DNA from: Flavobacteriaceae bacterium Ap0902
GTDB lineage: Bacteria > Bacteroidota > Bacteroidia > Flavobacteriales > Weeksellaceae
Direction: 5' to 3'
NCBI GenBank assembly: GCA_009835005.1
Contig: WTFG01000001.1
Coordinates: 558,001 to 622,000, forward strand
Length of the DNA stretch: 64,000 nucleotides
Shown: piece after piece, positions 55,346 to 64,000 of the stretch
Layout: the number at the start of each line of letters is the position of its first letter
Numbering within the stretch: position 1 is the stretch's first letter
Translations under genes and position numbers: made by a program
The notes under the pieces: model-generated
What the model was told of the DNA's origin: nothing
Database searches by the model: none
The model's input: only the letters and a program-made list of their open reading frames with translations

Positions 55346-56293
55346 TTAATTATTGATGTTTTTATTTGGATTGGTCAGGGTAATAGGTATGTCTTGTTGG
55401 CTACCATAGAGTTTTATTTCCATAATATCGCTTGGCATAGAGTATCCATTTTTATCCAACGCAGATTTTACTTGTTTTATGATTTCGCCTCGCACCAATG
55501 TTGCTTCTCGTCTAAACTCGTAGGTTTCTACCCAGAAGTAAACTTTTAAATTTACGGTGCTTGTGGCCAGTTCATTTTCTGCTACATAATTTTCGTGCGA
55601 GCCATCATGTACTACATCTGGGTGGCTATTTACTACATCCATGATTACTTGCTTAGCCCCGTCAATATCATCCTCATAAGCGATGCCCACCGTGAAATCC
55701 CAACGAAAGTATCCATCTTCTGTATAGTTGATTACCGGATTTTTGAGCACGTCACTATTCGGTATATATACATCTCTACCATCAAAGGTTTTCATTTTGG
55801 TATATCTGAATTCCAACGATTTAATTTTGCCAAATAATTCGCCTATTTTCACCGTATCATTCACATTAAAAGGTCTATTGAATGCCAAAATAATCCCCGC
55901 AAGAAAATTCTCACCAATATCCTTAAATGCAAAACCAAAAATAAGTGCAGATGCTCCCAAACCAGTAATAATAAAGTTGGTAATAGACTCTAATCCTGCA
56001 GCCTTCATGGCCCACATGGTCGCAAAAAGAATGATTAGTACTTTCACCGTATTGCTAAGAAAACGGCTCATTAATGGATCTTCTGAACGCTTAGAAATCC
56101 CTTTAAAAGTGACTTGACTTATTTTTTTTGCAATAATGTACCCCAATATAATAATAATGAGCCCAAGGATAATTCCTGGAATTTGATTTAAAAACTCATA
56201 CCAGTAATCTCTTAATGATTCTAGAATGGTGGAAGTCTCTTCCTGTATATTTAATGGTTTGGTTGGTGTTGTCTGCATCAGGTAAATATACAA
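55346..56293 (-). CDS. Small-conductance mechanosensitive channel (MscS family)
   Basis: Channel that opens under membrane tension and releases solutes after osmotic downshock. Three N-terminal helices (about 35-60, 75-95, 105-130); the pore helix has GLGASALIFGFAFKDIGENFLAGIILAF, followed by the beta domain with FNVNDTVKIG and the C-terminal alpha/beta part. Start is either ATG 56293 or ATG 56278 (MQTTPTK); the latter leaves out five hydrophobic residues and is also plausible. 315 residues. Transcribed alone, opposite to the tRNA and the E2 gene. Confidence 0.92.
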   Translation of the reverse strand: MYIYLMQTTPTKPLNIQEETSTILESLRDYWYEFLNQIPGIILGLIIIILGYIIAKKISQVTFKGISKRSEDPLMSRFLSNTVKVLIILFATMWAMKAAGLESITNFIITGLGASALIFGFAFKDIGENFLAGIILAFNRPFNVNDTVKIGELFGKIKSLEFRYTKMKTFDGRDVYIPNSDVLKNPVINYTEDGYFRWDFTVGIAYEDDIDGAKQVIMDVVNSHPDVVHDGSHENYVAENELATSTVNLKVYFWVETYEFRREATLVRGEIIKQVKSALDKNGYSMPSDIMEIKLYGSQQDIPITLTNPNKNINN

Positions 56294-56613
56294 TATTGGC
56301 TTTTCTTCTAAAAAATTAAATTTCTATAAGTTCATTCATGTTGTTTCATATTTTTTCTTGAGTTATATATAAATCGCTATATTTTCCTGAAATGATTTAT
56401 CACATAGTTCCTAATCTTCTATGAACTTCTATTTCCCTTTAAATAGGTGGTAGGTTAAGCATCTATTTAAAAATCAAAAGGGTAAAATTAAAGATAAATA
56501 TAAATAATTTAATGGGACAGTGTTAAAGACATGTTGAGATTAAATATTCATAATTTACACAAATAATTATTGATAATTATTATATTTGTGAGAATCCAAA
56601 ATTTAATTTTACG
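56294..56613. other. Intergenic region, 320 bp
   Basis: Region between divergent mscS and E2 genes. It contains TATATTTG at 56581-56588 (a -7 element 25 bases before the E2 ATG). No ORF, hairpin with a T-run, or RNA gene is recognised in the rest. Confidence 0.5.
56581..56588 (+). promoter_or_regulatory. Probable promoter of the E2 gene (-7 element)
   Basis: TATATTTG matches TAnnTTTG and ends 25 bases before the ATG. The nearest upstream TTG is too close (8 bases). Confidence 0.45.
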
Positions 56614-57960
56614 ATGGCAGATTATAAATTGTTATTGCCTGCAATGGGCGAGGGTGTAATGGAAGCGACTGTGACGGGTTGGCTTAAGAGCGTGGGTGAG
56701 ACCATAGAAGAAGATGAATCTGTGGTAGAAATTGCTACCGACAAGGTAGACAGTGATGTGCCATCACCAGTTTCGGGTAAATTAAAAGAAATATTGGTAG
56801 ATGTAGATGGTGTTGCAAAGGTAGGCGAGCCTATAGCCATATTGGAAGTCCAGGGAGAGGGAAGCATCTCACAAGGGGAAACTACGCCACAAGAAGAGTC
56901 TGTGCAAGAAGTAGAGCCAGAAACGACGGCTGCTTTAGAAGAGCCATTAAAACAATCTTCATCTTCTGGAGAGAAGATTACGGCTACAGAAAGCAATTTC
57001 TTTTCACCTTTGGTGCGTTCTATAGCCAAGAAAGAAGGAATTTCACAACAAGAACTAGAACAAATACAAGGTTCTGGTCTTGGTGGAAGGGTGACCAAGG
57101 ATGATGTACATCAGTACTTAGAAAATAGAGGGTCTAGCACAAGTTCTCCATCTCAACAATCAGAATCAAGTAGTCAAGCCGCTGCTCCAAGTGAATCAAC
57201 ACCTAAGGCTGCTAAACCAATAGCACAACCAACGGTATTGTCAGATGATGCTAATCAGGAGATTATCCAGATGGATCGTATGCGTAAATTGATTGCAGAT
57301 CACATGGTAAATAGTGTTCAAACCGCTCCACATGTGTCTTCTTTTGTAGAAACAGACATGACCAATGTTGTGAATTGGAGGAATAAAAATAAGATTTTGT
57401 TCTTAGAAAGAGAAGGTCAAAAACTTACCTTTATGCCGATAATCGTAGAGGCTATTGTAAAAGCAATCAAGGACTTCCCAATGATAAATATTTCTGTAGA
57501 AGGAGACAAAATTATTAGAAAGAAAAATATCAATATAGGAATAGCAACAGCACGTCCAGATGGCAATTTAATTGTACCTGTTATTAGAAATGCAGACCAA
57601 TACAATTTGGCTGGATTAGCGATGAAGATTAATGATCTGGCAGAAAGAGCTAGAACCAATAACCTGAAACCAGATGAGGTTCAAGGAGGTACTTATACCA
57701 TTTCTAACATCGGTAGTTTTGGGAATATTTTGGGGACACCAATCATCAATCAACCCCAAGTAGCTATCATGGCAATCGGTGCGATTGAGAAGAAACCTGC
57801 CGTGGTTACTACCAAAGAGGGTGACATGATTGGAATTCGACATAAAATGTACTTGTCTCATTCTTATGACCATAGAGTAGTGGATGGTGCTTTGGGTGGA
57901 ATGTTCGTGAAGAAAGTTTCTGATTATTTAGAGCAATTTGATATCAATCAAAAAGTTTAA
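56614..57960 (+). CDS. 2-oxo acid dehydrogenase E2 (dihydrolipoamide acyltransferase)
   Basis: Core enzyme of a pyruvate or branched-chain 2-oxo acid dehydrogenase complex, carrying acyl groups on a lipoyl arm. Order: lipoyl domain (about 1-77) with Lys44 in EIATDKVDSD as the lipoylation site, a Ser/Glu/Gln-rich linker, the peripheral-subunit-binding domain (about 127-170, SPLVRSIAKKEGISQQELEQI and GRVTKDDV), a second Ser/Ala/Pro linker, and the acyltransferase domain (about 215-448) with His420 and Asp424 in DHRVVDG. 448 residues. No E1 or E3 is adjacent, so the substrate is not determined. Confidence 0.93.
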   Translation: MADYKLLLPAMGEGVMEATVTGWLKSVGETIEEDESVVEIATDKVDSDVPSPVSGKLKEILVDVDGVAKVGEPIAILEVQGEGSISQGETTPQEESVQEVEPETTAALEEPLKQSSSSGEKITATESNFFSPLVRSIAKKEGISQQELEQIQGSGLGGRVTKDDVHQYLENRGSSTSSPSQQSESSSQAAAPSESTPKAAKPIAQPTVLSDDANQEIIQMDRMRKLIADHMVNSVQTAPHVSSFVETDMTNVVNWRNKNKILFLEREGQKLTFMPIIVEAIVKAIKDFPMINISVEGDKIIRKKNINIGIATARPDGNLIVPVIRNADQYNLAGLAMKINDLAERARTNNLKPDEVQGGTYTISNIGSFGNILGTPIINQPQVAIMAIGAIEKKPAVVTTKEGDMIGIRHKMYLSHSYDHRVVDGALGGMFVKKVSDYLEQFDINQKV

Positions 57961-58243
57961 TTAGGGTGATTAAAAACCAGATGTGTAGCGTTATATTTGG
58001 GTAGCTTAATTTGTTAACATAACTCAGGTTACAGGTTAGCTGCCGTCTTAGTTTCCATATAATTTGATAAGTAGAATATTTTAATTAAAATATTTTAGAC
58101 ATATAAATAGATTTTGATGTTATGATTTAGATAAAAGGGATAGGATAATCTATGAATCATTGATGATCTTATTCATTTATATCTCGCTATATTTAATTAA
58201 GATTTAAAGATGGTATATTCATCAAATTATAATGTTTGAAGAG
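57961..58243. other. Intergenic region with an orphan promoter-like element
   Basis: 283-bp gap between two convergent genes. TATATTTG at 57992-57999 has the -7 consensus on the plus strand, but no plus-strand gene follows within the gap. Nothing else is recognised. Confidence 0.35.
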
Positions 58244-59155
58244 TTAATGCCTTTTAAATTTATATTTTTTCCATAATTTTTCTATCAAACTATGTTTGTT
58301 TTCATATTCTGTAACAAAAAGTACAGAACCCACAATCAATAAGGATCCGAGCCAAAGGGTACCTGGTGGAATCCATTGAAATACAATATACCCAGCTAGG
58401 ATATTAAAGGGTAGTTTTAAGGTGTCAAAAGGCTGAACAAAAGAAGCATCTGCCACAGCATAGGCTTTGGCAACAGTCCATTGTGCAAAAGCTGTCAATG
58501 CGCCTATAAAAATAAGTAAGAACCATGGTTGCCACACATCTGGTAGTGTGAGTTGTGGTAATCCCAATATCAAGTTAAATGGGAGCATTAACGCTAATAA
58601 ATAAAATACAATTGTAATGGGAGAGTCCTGGCTTACAGTAAATTTGGTGAGTAGAGAAGCACTAGCCCAGAATAATGCTGCACCAACGGGTAATAAGCTA
58701 GCCCAATAGAAAGTGTCTGACCATGGTTTTAATATGATCATTGCTCCAATAAAGCCAACAATGGTGGCCATCCATCTGGTAATGTGCACAGATTCCTTTA
58801 AAATTAATCCAGACCCAATTGTGGCGAAAAGTGGAGAAGTCATTAACAATGCGATTCCCTGCCAAATGGGTACGGGGTATGCCAAAGCCCAAGTCCATAG
58901 TTGTATTCCAATGACAGATAATAAAACCCTTAGGATGTGTAATAATCTAAACTCCGATTCAAAGGCGTTTTTTATCGCATCTTTTCGCATGAGTGGTAAG
59001 AAAAAAAGAAGTGCAATTCCATATTGAAACAACACAGAAGAAGATGAATTAATTGCGTATTCAATACCAACATATTGCAGCGATGTATTTATAATGGCAA
59101 ATACGGATCCAGCGAGTATCATCCAACAAGCCCCTTGTATTGGTTTATGCCTCAT
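58244..59155 (-). CDS. EamA-family (DMT superfamily) transporter
   Basis: About ten hydrophobic helices in two halves, the layout of drug/metabolite transporters of the EamA family. The N-terminal half starts MILAGSVFAIINTSLQ; the two halves each have a typical glycine- and proline-containing pattern (MTSPLFATIGSGLILKESVHITRWM in the first; LPFNILAGYIVFQW in the second). The transported molecule is unknown. 303 residues. Transcribed alone, with uvrA next in the same direction upstream (65 bp). Confidence 0.85.
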   Translation of the reverse strand: MRHKPIQGACWMILAGSVFAIINTSLQYVGIEYAINSSSSVLFQYGIALLFFLPLMRKDAIKNAFESEFRLLHILRVLLSVIGIQLWTWALAYPVPIWQGIALLMTSPLFATIGSGLILKESVHITRWMATIVGFIGAMIILKPWSDTFYWASLLPVGAALFWASASLLTKFTVSQDSPITIVFYLLALMLPFNLILGLPQLTLPDVWQPWFLLIFIGALTAFAQWTVAKAYAVADASFVQPFDTLKLPFNILAGYIVFQWIPPGTLWLGSLLIVGSVLFVTEYENKHSLIEKLWKKYKFKRH

Positions 59156-59219
59156 ACTTAATTAATTTCAATCAATAAGAAATGAATTAATTTTTTAAAT
59201 TTAAATAGGCTCATAAAAA

Positions 59220-62015
59220 TTAAACAAGTTTCTCTTCCAAGTATTTTCCAGTCCAGCTGTTTTTATTCTTAATCACTTCTTCTGGTGTGCCAACGGCAAC
59301 AATTTCTCCTCCTTTTTTTCCACCTTCAGGCCCAAGATCTACAATATAATCTGCAGTTTTAATGATATCCATGTGATGTTCTATTACCCAAACACTGTGT
59401 CCGTTTTCTATTAGAGCCCTTAATGATTTTAATAATTTTTGGACATCATGGAAGTGCAGCCCCGTAGAAGGTTCGTCAAAGATAAATAGCGTATCCTTGC
59501 CAGATGATCCTTTGGTTAAAAAAGAGGCTAATTTAATCCGTTGTGCTTCTCCCCCAGATAATGTGCTACTGCTTTGTCCTAATTGTACATAGCCCAAACC
59601 AACGTCTTGCAGGGATTGTAATTTGTCTGTAATTTTAGTCTGTCCATGAGTGTTAAAAAACGCAATGGCATCATCCACCGTCATGTGTAATACATCTGCA
59701 ATATTTTTGTCATGAAATTTAATCTCTAAAATCTCTTCTTTAAAGCGCGTTCCTTTACATACCTCACATACCAAAGTCACATCTGCCATGAATTGCATCT
59801 CTATGGTGATCGTTCCCTCTCCTTTACAATTATCACATCGCCCCCCATCTACATTAAAGGAAAAGTGTTTGGTTTTATAACCCCTTGCTTTGCTTAATTT
59901 TTGGTCTGCAAACAATTTACGGATATCATCATACGCCTTGGTATAAGTCACTGGATTAGATCTGGAAGATTTACCAATAGGATTCTGATTGATATATTCT
60001 ATGGCTTGGATTTTCTGCACATCTCCCTCTATACTATTATAATCACCAGGTTTGTTCCCATACACGCCCAATGCTCTTTCCAACGCAGGTACTGCAATGT
60101 CTTTTACCAAAGTAGATTTACCAGAACCAGAAACCCCCGTGATCACTGTAAGCATATTCAAAGGTAATTCTACATCTACATTTTTAAGATTGTGTTCTCT
60201 GGCGCCTTTGATGATGATGCTATTTTTAACCTTAATCCTATCCTTGGGAACAGCTATTTCCTTTTCATTATTAATGTACTGTGCCGTAAGTGTTTCGGAT
60301 TTAATCAATTCTGGATAAGTTCCTTCAAAAACTACCTCGCCTCCATGGGTTCCAGCCTCTGGGCCAATATCTATAATGTAATCTGCATCTTTGATGATAT
60401 CCTCATCATGCTCTACGACAATCACAGTATTCCCCAAGTCGCGTAGTTTTTTTAAAACTTTAATTAAATTTTCTGTGTCCTTGGAATGTAAACCAATAGA
60501 AGGTTCATCCAAAATATACATACTCCCTACAAGACTACTCCCTAGAGAAGTTGCAAGGTTAATCCTTTGGGATTCTCCACCAGAAAGTGTGTTAGAAGTT
60601 CTATTAATAGATAAATAACTTAACCCAACATCCAACAGAAACTGTATTCTATTGTTAATTTCTAAAAGAAGTCTTTTAGCCACTTGTTCCTGGTATGTAG
60701 TAAGTTTAAGGTTATTAAAAAATATTTGTAATTCATCTAAAGGCAGCGTGACCAGATCCATGATAGACTTGCCACCAATTTTCACATATTCAGTCTCTTG
60801 GCGTAATCTTTTCCCTTTGCAAGTATGGCAAATGGTTTTGCCGCGGTAGCGCGAAAGCATCACACGGTATTGGATTTTATAGGTGTTTTCTTCCATCATT
60901 TTAAAGAATCCATCCAATCCTTTCCATTCCCCTTTGCCATGCCATAGAATGTCATATTGCGCCTCTGTGAGTTCATGATAAGGTTTGTGAATAGGGAATT
61001 TTAATTGGTCTGATAAATATATCAACCTATCTTTCCACTCACTCATTTTGTCTCCTTTCCAAGCCGCAATAGCATCTTCATAGATGCTTAAATTTTTATT
61101 AGGAACCACTAAATCTTCATCAATTCCTATTACTTTTCCATAACCCTCACAAGTTGGGCATGCACCATAAGGATTATTAAAACTGAAGAAATGAACAGTG
61201 GGTTCTGTGAATTCTATGCCGTCTAATTGAAATTTATTAGAAAAATTCTTAACACTTTCATCCTCTAAATTTCTAACAAACATTTCACCTTTCCCCTCAT
61301 AGAAAGCCGTTTGTATAGAGTCTGCCAATCTGTGATAAAAATCCTCATCATTTTGGGTCACCACTCTATCCACGATTAAATCTACTGGCATGTCATCTGA
61401 TGGTTCGAATTTAAAATCAATTAAGTTCTCTATTTTCTGCATTTGGCCAGAAACCTCTACTCTTTGAAATCCCTGCTGATGCATAATTTCTAATTGTTGC
61501 TGAAAACTACGATCTTCTGCGATAAAGAATTTTGTGCCCACAACTATCGTAGAGCTAACTGGCATGGATTGAATGTAGTCCACGACATCTGTAACGGTGT
61601 CTTTTTTAACTTCTTCTCCAGAAACGGGAGAATAAGTAACCCCAATACGGGCATACAATAATTTCAAATAATCATAAATCTCTGTAGTTGTGCCAACGGT
61701 AGATCTTGGATTGGTAGAGTTTACTTTCTGCTCTATCGCAATGGCGGGTGCTATCCCTTTGATTTGATCTACTTGTGGTTTGTCTAATCTCCCCATAAAT
61801 TGTCTAGCATAGGAGGATAGACTTTCTACATAGCGCCGTTGACCTTCTGCATATAGGGTGTCAAAAGCCAAAGTAGATTTTCCAGAGCCAGATAATCCTG
61901 TAACAACCACCAATTTATTTTTGGGAATGGTAACATCGATGTTTTTGAGGTTGTGTAATTTCGCACCAATGATTTGAATATCTGTTTTTGGATTGAAAGA
62001 TTTTTGTTTTGCCAT
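59220..62015 (-). CDS. uvrA: Excinuclease ABC subunit UvrA
   Basis: DNA damage recognition ATPase of nucleotide excision repair. Two ABC modules, each with a Walker A ([19 protein letters not shown] at about 35; [11 protein letters not shown] at about 630), an ABC signature ([18 protein letters not shown]) and Walker B ([20 protein letters not shown]). Both zinc modules keep their Cys pairs (CPTC...CHTC and CDNC...CEVC). 931 residues, normal. It is UvrA1-type by its full length. Confidence 0.97.
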   Translation of the reverse strand: MAKQKSFNPKTDIQIIGAKLHNLKNIDVTIPKNKLVVVTGLSGSGKSTLAFDTLYAEGQRRYVESLSSYARQFMGRLDKPQVDQIKGIAPAIAIEQKVNSTNPRSTVGTTTEIYDYLKLLYARIGVTYSPVSGEEVKKDTVTDVVDYIQSMPVSSTIVVGTKFFIAEDRSFQQQLEIMHQQGFQRVEVSGQMQKIENLIDFKFEPSDDMPVDLIVDRVVTQNDEDFYHRLADSIQTAFYEGKGEMFVRNLEDESVKNFSNKFQLDGIEFTEPTVHFFSFNNPYGACPTCEGYGKVIGIDEDLVVPNKNLSIYEDAIAAWKGDKMSEWKDRLIYLSDQLKFPIHKPYHELTEAQYDILWHGKGEWKGLDGFFKMMEENTYKIQYRVMLSRYRGKTICHTCKGKRLRQETEYVKIGGKSIMDLVTLPLDELQIFFNNLKLTTYQEQVAKRLLLEINNRIQFLLDVGLSYLSINRTSNTLSGGESQRINLATSLGSSLVGSMYILDEPSIGLHSKDTENLIKVLKKLRDLGNTVIVVEHDEDIIKDADYIIDIGPEAGTHGGEVVFEGTYPELIKSETLTAQYINNEKEIAVPKDRIKVKNSIIIKGAREHNLKNVDVELPLNMLTVITGVSGSGKSTLVKDIAVPALERALGVYGNKPGDYNSIEGDVQKIQAIEYINQNPIGKSSRSNPVTYTKAYDDIRKLFADQKLSKARGYKTKHFSFNVDGGRCDNCKGEGTITIEMQFMADVTLVCEVCKGTRFKEEILEIKFHDKNIADVLHMTVDDAIAFFNTHGQTKITDKLQSLQDVGLGYVQLGQSSSTLSGGEAQRIKLASFLTKGSSGKDTLFIFDEPSTGLHFHDVQKLLKSLRALIENGHSVWVIEHHMDIIKTADYIVDLGPEGGKKGGEIVAVGTPEEVIKNKNSWTGKYLEEKLV

Positions 62016-62066
62016 AGGATAGGAAAATAGCCGTAAAGTTAAGGATTATAACATAGAAGATGAAAA

Positions 62067-63017
62067 TTAGGAAACTACTTCTAAAAACTGAATTACATTT
62101 CTAGCATTTTCTGCATCTAGAATACTTGGTCTTTTTTCTTGGATAGCAGCACTAATTTCTTCTAACGCTTTAGCGTGAAAATGTTTGCCAACTTCTTCTT
62201 GAAAAGGATTTTTTGTATCACCTATGTTTAAGAACCTAATTTGATTCATATACTGTCCCGCAATTTGGATGGTTCCTTTTTCTGCAATAATAGTGATGGT
62301 ACTGTCAAAATTCTTTTGATAAGTGGAAGTTGTATAAATTAAGTTACCGCATCCTCCCTCTGGAATTTCAAAATTAATCATACCACTATCTGCAAATGCT
62401 GTCAATCCTTTATGATTAAAATTATACGATCGGATATCTTTGACTTTTAATTTATGAAACCAATAATGCAATACATCCACAAAATGAGAGAATTGCGTGA
62501 ATAGGACGCCACCATCCTGTTCTTTACTCCCGTGCCATTGTCTTTTTTCATAATAAGCAGCGTTTCTATTCCAATAGCAATGTGTGTTTACCATATAAAT
62601 TTCACCCAATTCATTGGAGTCTAAAAGTTCTTTGAACCATTGTACCACAGGAGAAAACCTTAATTGTAGCATGTTAAATAGGCGTTTCTTCTCTGACTCT
62701 GCTAGATGAATTAAATCAGACAAATCATGAGAAGTGAGTGTTATGGGTTTTTCTACCACCACATGGTAACCTGCTTCCAAGGCAACTTTCGCCATGGCGT
62801 AATGCATGCCATTAGGTGTGGCAATAATGATGGTATCTGTATGGATGTTAGCGTCTATAAATTCCTGTATGCTATGAAAATGTGGCATTTCAGAATCTAT
62901 AGGCTTGGCATCTATAATGGCTACAAGTTTTGCGTTTTTAATTTGTGTAAGAGCATCGGCATGAACTTTACCTATATGACCATATCCAACTAATGCAAAC
63001 TTCATGGGCTGCGACAT
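62067..63017 (-). CDS. Gfo/Idh/MocA-family oxidoreductase
   Basis: NAD(P)-dependent sugar or related dehydrogenase. The N-terminal Rossmann fold has FALVGYGHIGKVHADAL (GxGxxG type), the conserved VVEKPITL Lys-Pro motif near residue 90, and a C-terminal alpha/beta domain. The start may be ATG 63017 or ATG 63005 (MKFALVG), which is closer to family practice. 316 residues. It follows the phosphorylase-like gene by 9 bp on the same strand and is probably cotranscribed. Substrate unknown. Confidence 0.88.
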   Translation of the reverse strand: MSQPMKFALVGYGHIGKVHADALTQIKNAKLVAIIDAKPIDSEMPHFHSIQEFIDANIHTDTIIIATPNGMHYAMAKVALEAGYHVVVEKPITLTSHDLSDLIHLAESEKKRLFNMLQLRFSPVVQWFKELLDSNELGEIYMVNTHCYWNRNAAYYEKRQWHGSKEQDGGVLFTQFSHFVDVLHYWFHKLKVKDIRSYNFNHKGLTAFADSGMINFEIPEGGCGNLIYTTSTYQKNFDSTITIIAEKGTIQIAGQYMNQIRFLNIGDTKNPFQEEVGKHFHAKALEEISAAIQEKRPSILDAENARNVIQFLEVVS

Positions 63018-63026
63018 AATGTGTTA

Positions 63027-64000
63027 TTAACTTAATATTTTATTTATCATGGTTTTCGTAATGAGGTAAGTGGGTTTAACACCTGTTAAACCTAAGCCCC
63101 CAGATGCTAATGTACTACCAGTCTCTAGTGGATTGTCTGATGCGTAATACGCATAACTCACTTTCACGTCCGATTGAATGTGACCTCTAATTTGGCTAGC
63201 GATTTGAATGGCTTTGTGGTAATGTGCGCCCTCCATTTCTAACCCAATACAACCCCATGTTGTATTTTTAAAGAATTCTAAGATATCCTTGTTCTGCAAG
63301 GAAGTACCAAGCACAGTAATCATCATACCCTTAAATACTCCTAAATCTTTCACATTAAAATCAGAAGGATCCAATTGATTGACAAAAGGATAATTATCTG
63401 CTGTACCTTCAAATACAAAAGAACTTGGAACCATGATATCTCCTTTGGTACCTTCTAAAATTCCAGCTTTCCCCATGATAGAAATACTTTTCACATTCAT
63501 ATCAAAAGGGGTTTCTCCTTTGTATGGTTTTAGAAGTTCATCCATCAATTCAAAGGCTTGTTCTCCAAAGGCATAGTCCATTACAAGAAGAACTTTGTTC
63601 TGCTTACTTCCATTGTCTCCAAAATAAGTTCCACTTAAATCTACTTGATCCAAATCTATAATTTGTACATCTATATTAGAGCCAGATTTGTCTACAATAG
63701 AAATGAGTCCAGAACTTTCTGCAAAAGTTTTTACTTTATCTCTAAGGTCTTTACTGGTAGAGTCTGATAATTCCTCATAAATCTTATATTCTTGGATGAT
63801 ATTTAACTCCTGCCCTAATCCCTTATGCGCAAAAAGCATGTTCATCACAGAATGTAAATTAGAACTAATGATATGCAAATCTTTGTGAATTAAATCATGA
63901 GCAAGCAAATTCTCCTTGATTTGATTAGCCCATTTCTCTCCCACAATATGATGCCCCACCTCTGAACGCAAGGCAGTTGTAAATGTAACTTCTCTAGACG
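63027..64000 (-). CDS. DUF6909-like protein with nucleoside-phosphorylase-like motif (5' partial)
   Basis: The frame runs open to the window edge, so the start lies beyond 64000; a TTG at 63971 is inside the gene, since the upstream codons SREVTFTTALRSEVGHH read through. The protein has an N-terminal helical part and a C-terminal alpha/beta part with GCIGLEMEGAHYHKA, which resembles the GLEME-A motif of purine/uridine phosphorylases and AMP nucleosidases. The match to DUF6909 proteins of Bacteroidetes is from memory and is tentative. It probably shares a transcript with the downstream oxidoreductase (9 bp). Function unknown. Confidence 0.65.
   Translation of the reverse strand, partial: SREVTFTTALRSEVGHHIVGEKWANQIKENLLAHDLIHKDLHIISSNLHSVMNMLFAHKGLGQELNIIQEYKIYEELSDSTSKDLRDKVKTFAESSGLISIVDKSGSNIDVQIIDLDQVDLSGTYFGDNGSKQNKVLLVMDYAFGEQAFELMDELLKPYKGETPFDMNVKSISIMGKAGILEGTKGDIMVPSSFVFEGTADNYPFVNQLDPSDFNVKDLGVFKGMMITVLGTSLQNKDILEFFKNTTWGCIGLEMEGAHYHKAIQIASQIRGHIQSDVKVSYAYYASDNPLETGSTLASGGLGLTGVKPTYLITKTMINKILS

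Noticed and set aside
56622-57098. 158-residue open frame on the minus strand opposite the E2 gene
   Set aside because: It lies wholly inside the E2 lipoyl and binding domains, has no motif, and reflects the codon composition of the real gene.

Overview
The window looks like a chromosomal segment of a member of the Bacteroidota, most likely class Flavobacteriia. The evidence is an AT-rich genome, upstream elements of the Bacteroidetes type (TAnnTTTG, several with a TTG 19-22 bases upstream), almost no Shine-Dalgarno sequences, a complete alternative complex III operon, a type IX secretion substrate, a DnaG without zinc ligands, and the parC / LURP-one-like / parE arrangement. No prophage, CRISPR array, insertion sequence or rRNA operon is seen. 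Most of the window is housekeeping and respiratory genes.

Layout, left to right. 1-4250: the 3' part of a lipoprotein gene with an apparent C-terminal frameshift, a polyprenyl diphosphate synthase and DNA primase, closed by the first copy of a 127-bp palindromic repeat. 4282-13500: a SPOR-domain protein, then actABCDEF, an alternative complex III that oxidises menaquinol and reduces cytochrome c; no cytochrome oxidase genes follow. 13580-17421: pdxA, then DUF177-rpmF and accB-accC. 17444-21100: the second repeat copy, then tig-clpP and clpX (protein folding and proteolysis). 21228-25449: a type IX secretion substrate with a tiny membrane protein, a TlpA-like thioredoxin lipoprotein-type reductase, and a traX-like pseudogene broken by three single-base frameshifts. 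25470-31282 (minus strand): mreB-mreC-mreD-mrdA-rodA, the elongasome operon. 31481-37357 (minus): parE, a LURP-one-like gene, parC and a rhomboid protease.

37494-44441 (minus): a histidine-utilisation cluster hutH-hutI-[PdaC-like deacetylase]-[DUF1016 fragment]-hutU, unusual because two unrelated genes sit inside it; it is followed by a terminator and a long imperfect palindrome. 44624-46612: a P1B-4 type metal-exporting ATPase, then the third repeat copy. 46793-50332 (minus): an operon of a HerA-like ATPase, a DnaQ-type exonuclease with a degenerate GIY-YIG-like region, and a LOG-family nucleotide hydrolase. 50402-55170: an endonuclease/exonuclease/phosphatase protein, a small membrane protein, mutL and two overlapping rhomboid genes. 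55225-64000: tRNA-Cys(GCA), an MscS channel, a 2-oxo acid dehydrogenase E2, an EamA transporter, uvrA, a Gfo/Idh/MocA oxidoreductase and the 3' part of a DUF6909-like gene with a nucleoside-phosphorylase-like motif.

No clearly new multi-gene defence or metabolic system was found. The points most worth checking are the dispersed structured palindrome (three copies), the replaced catalytic Asp in ClpP, the interrupted hut cluster, the HerA-exonuclease-LOG operon, the unique palindrome near 37.5 kb and the repeated loss of zinc ligands (DnaG, L32, MutL). All family assignments come from reading motifs by eye; no database search was run.
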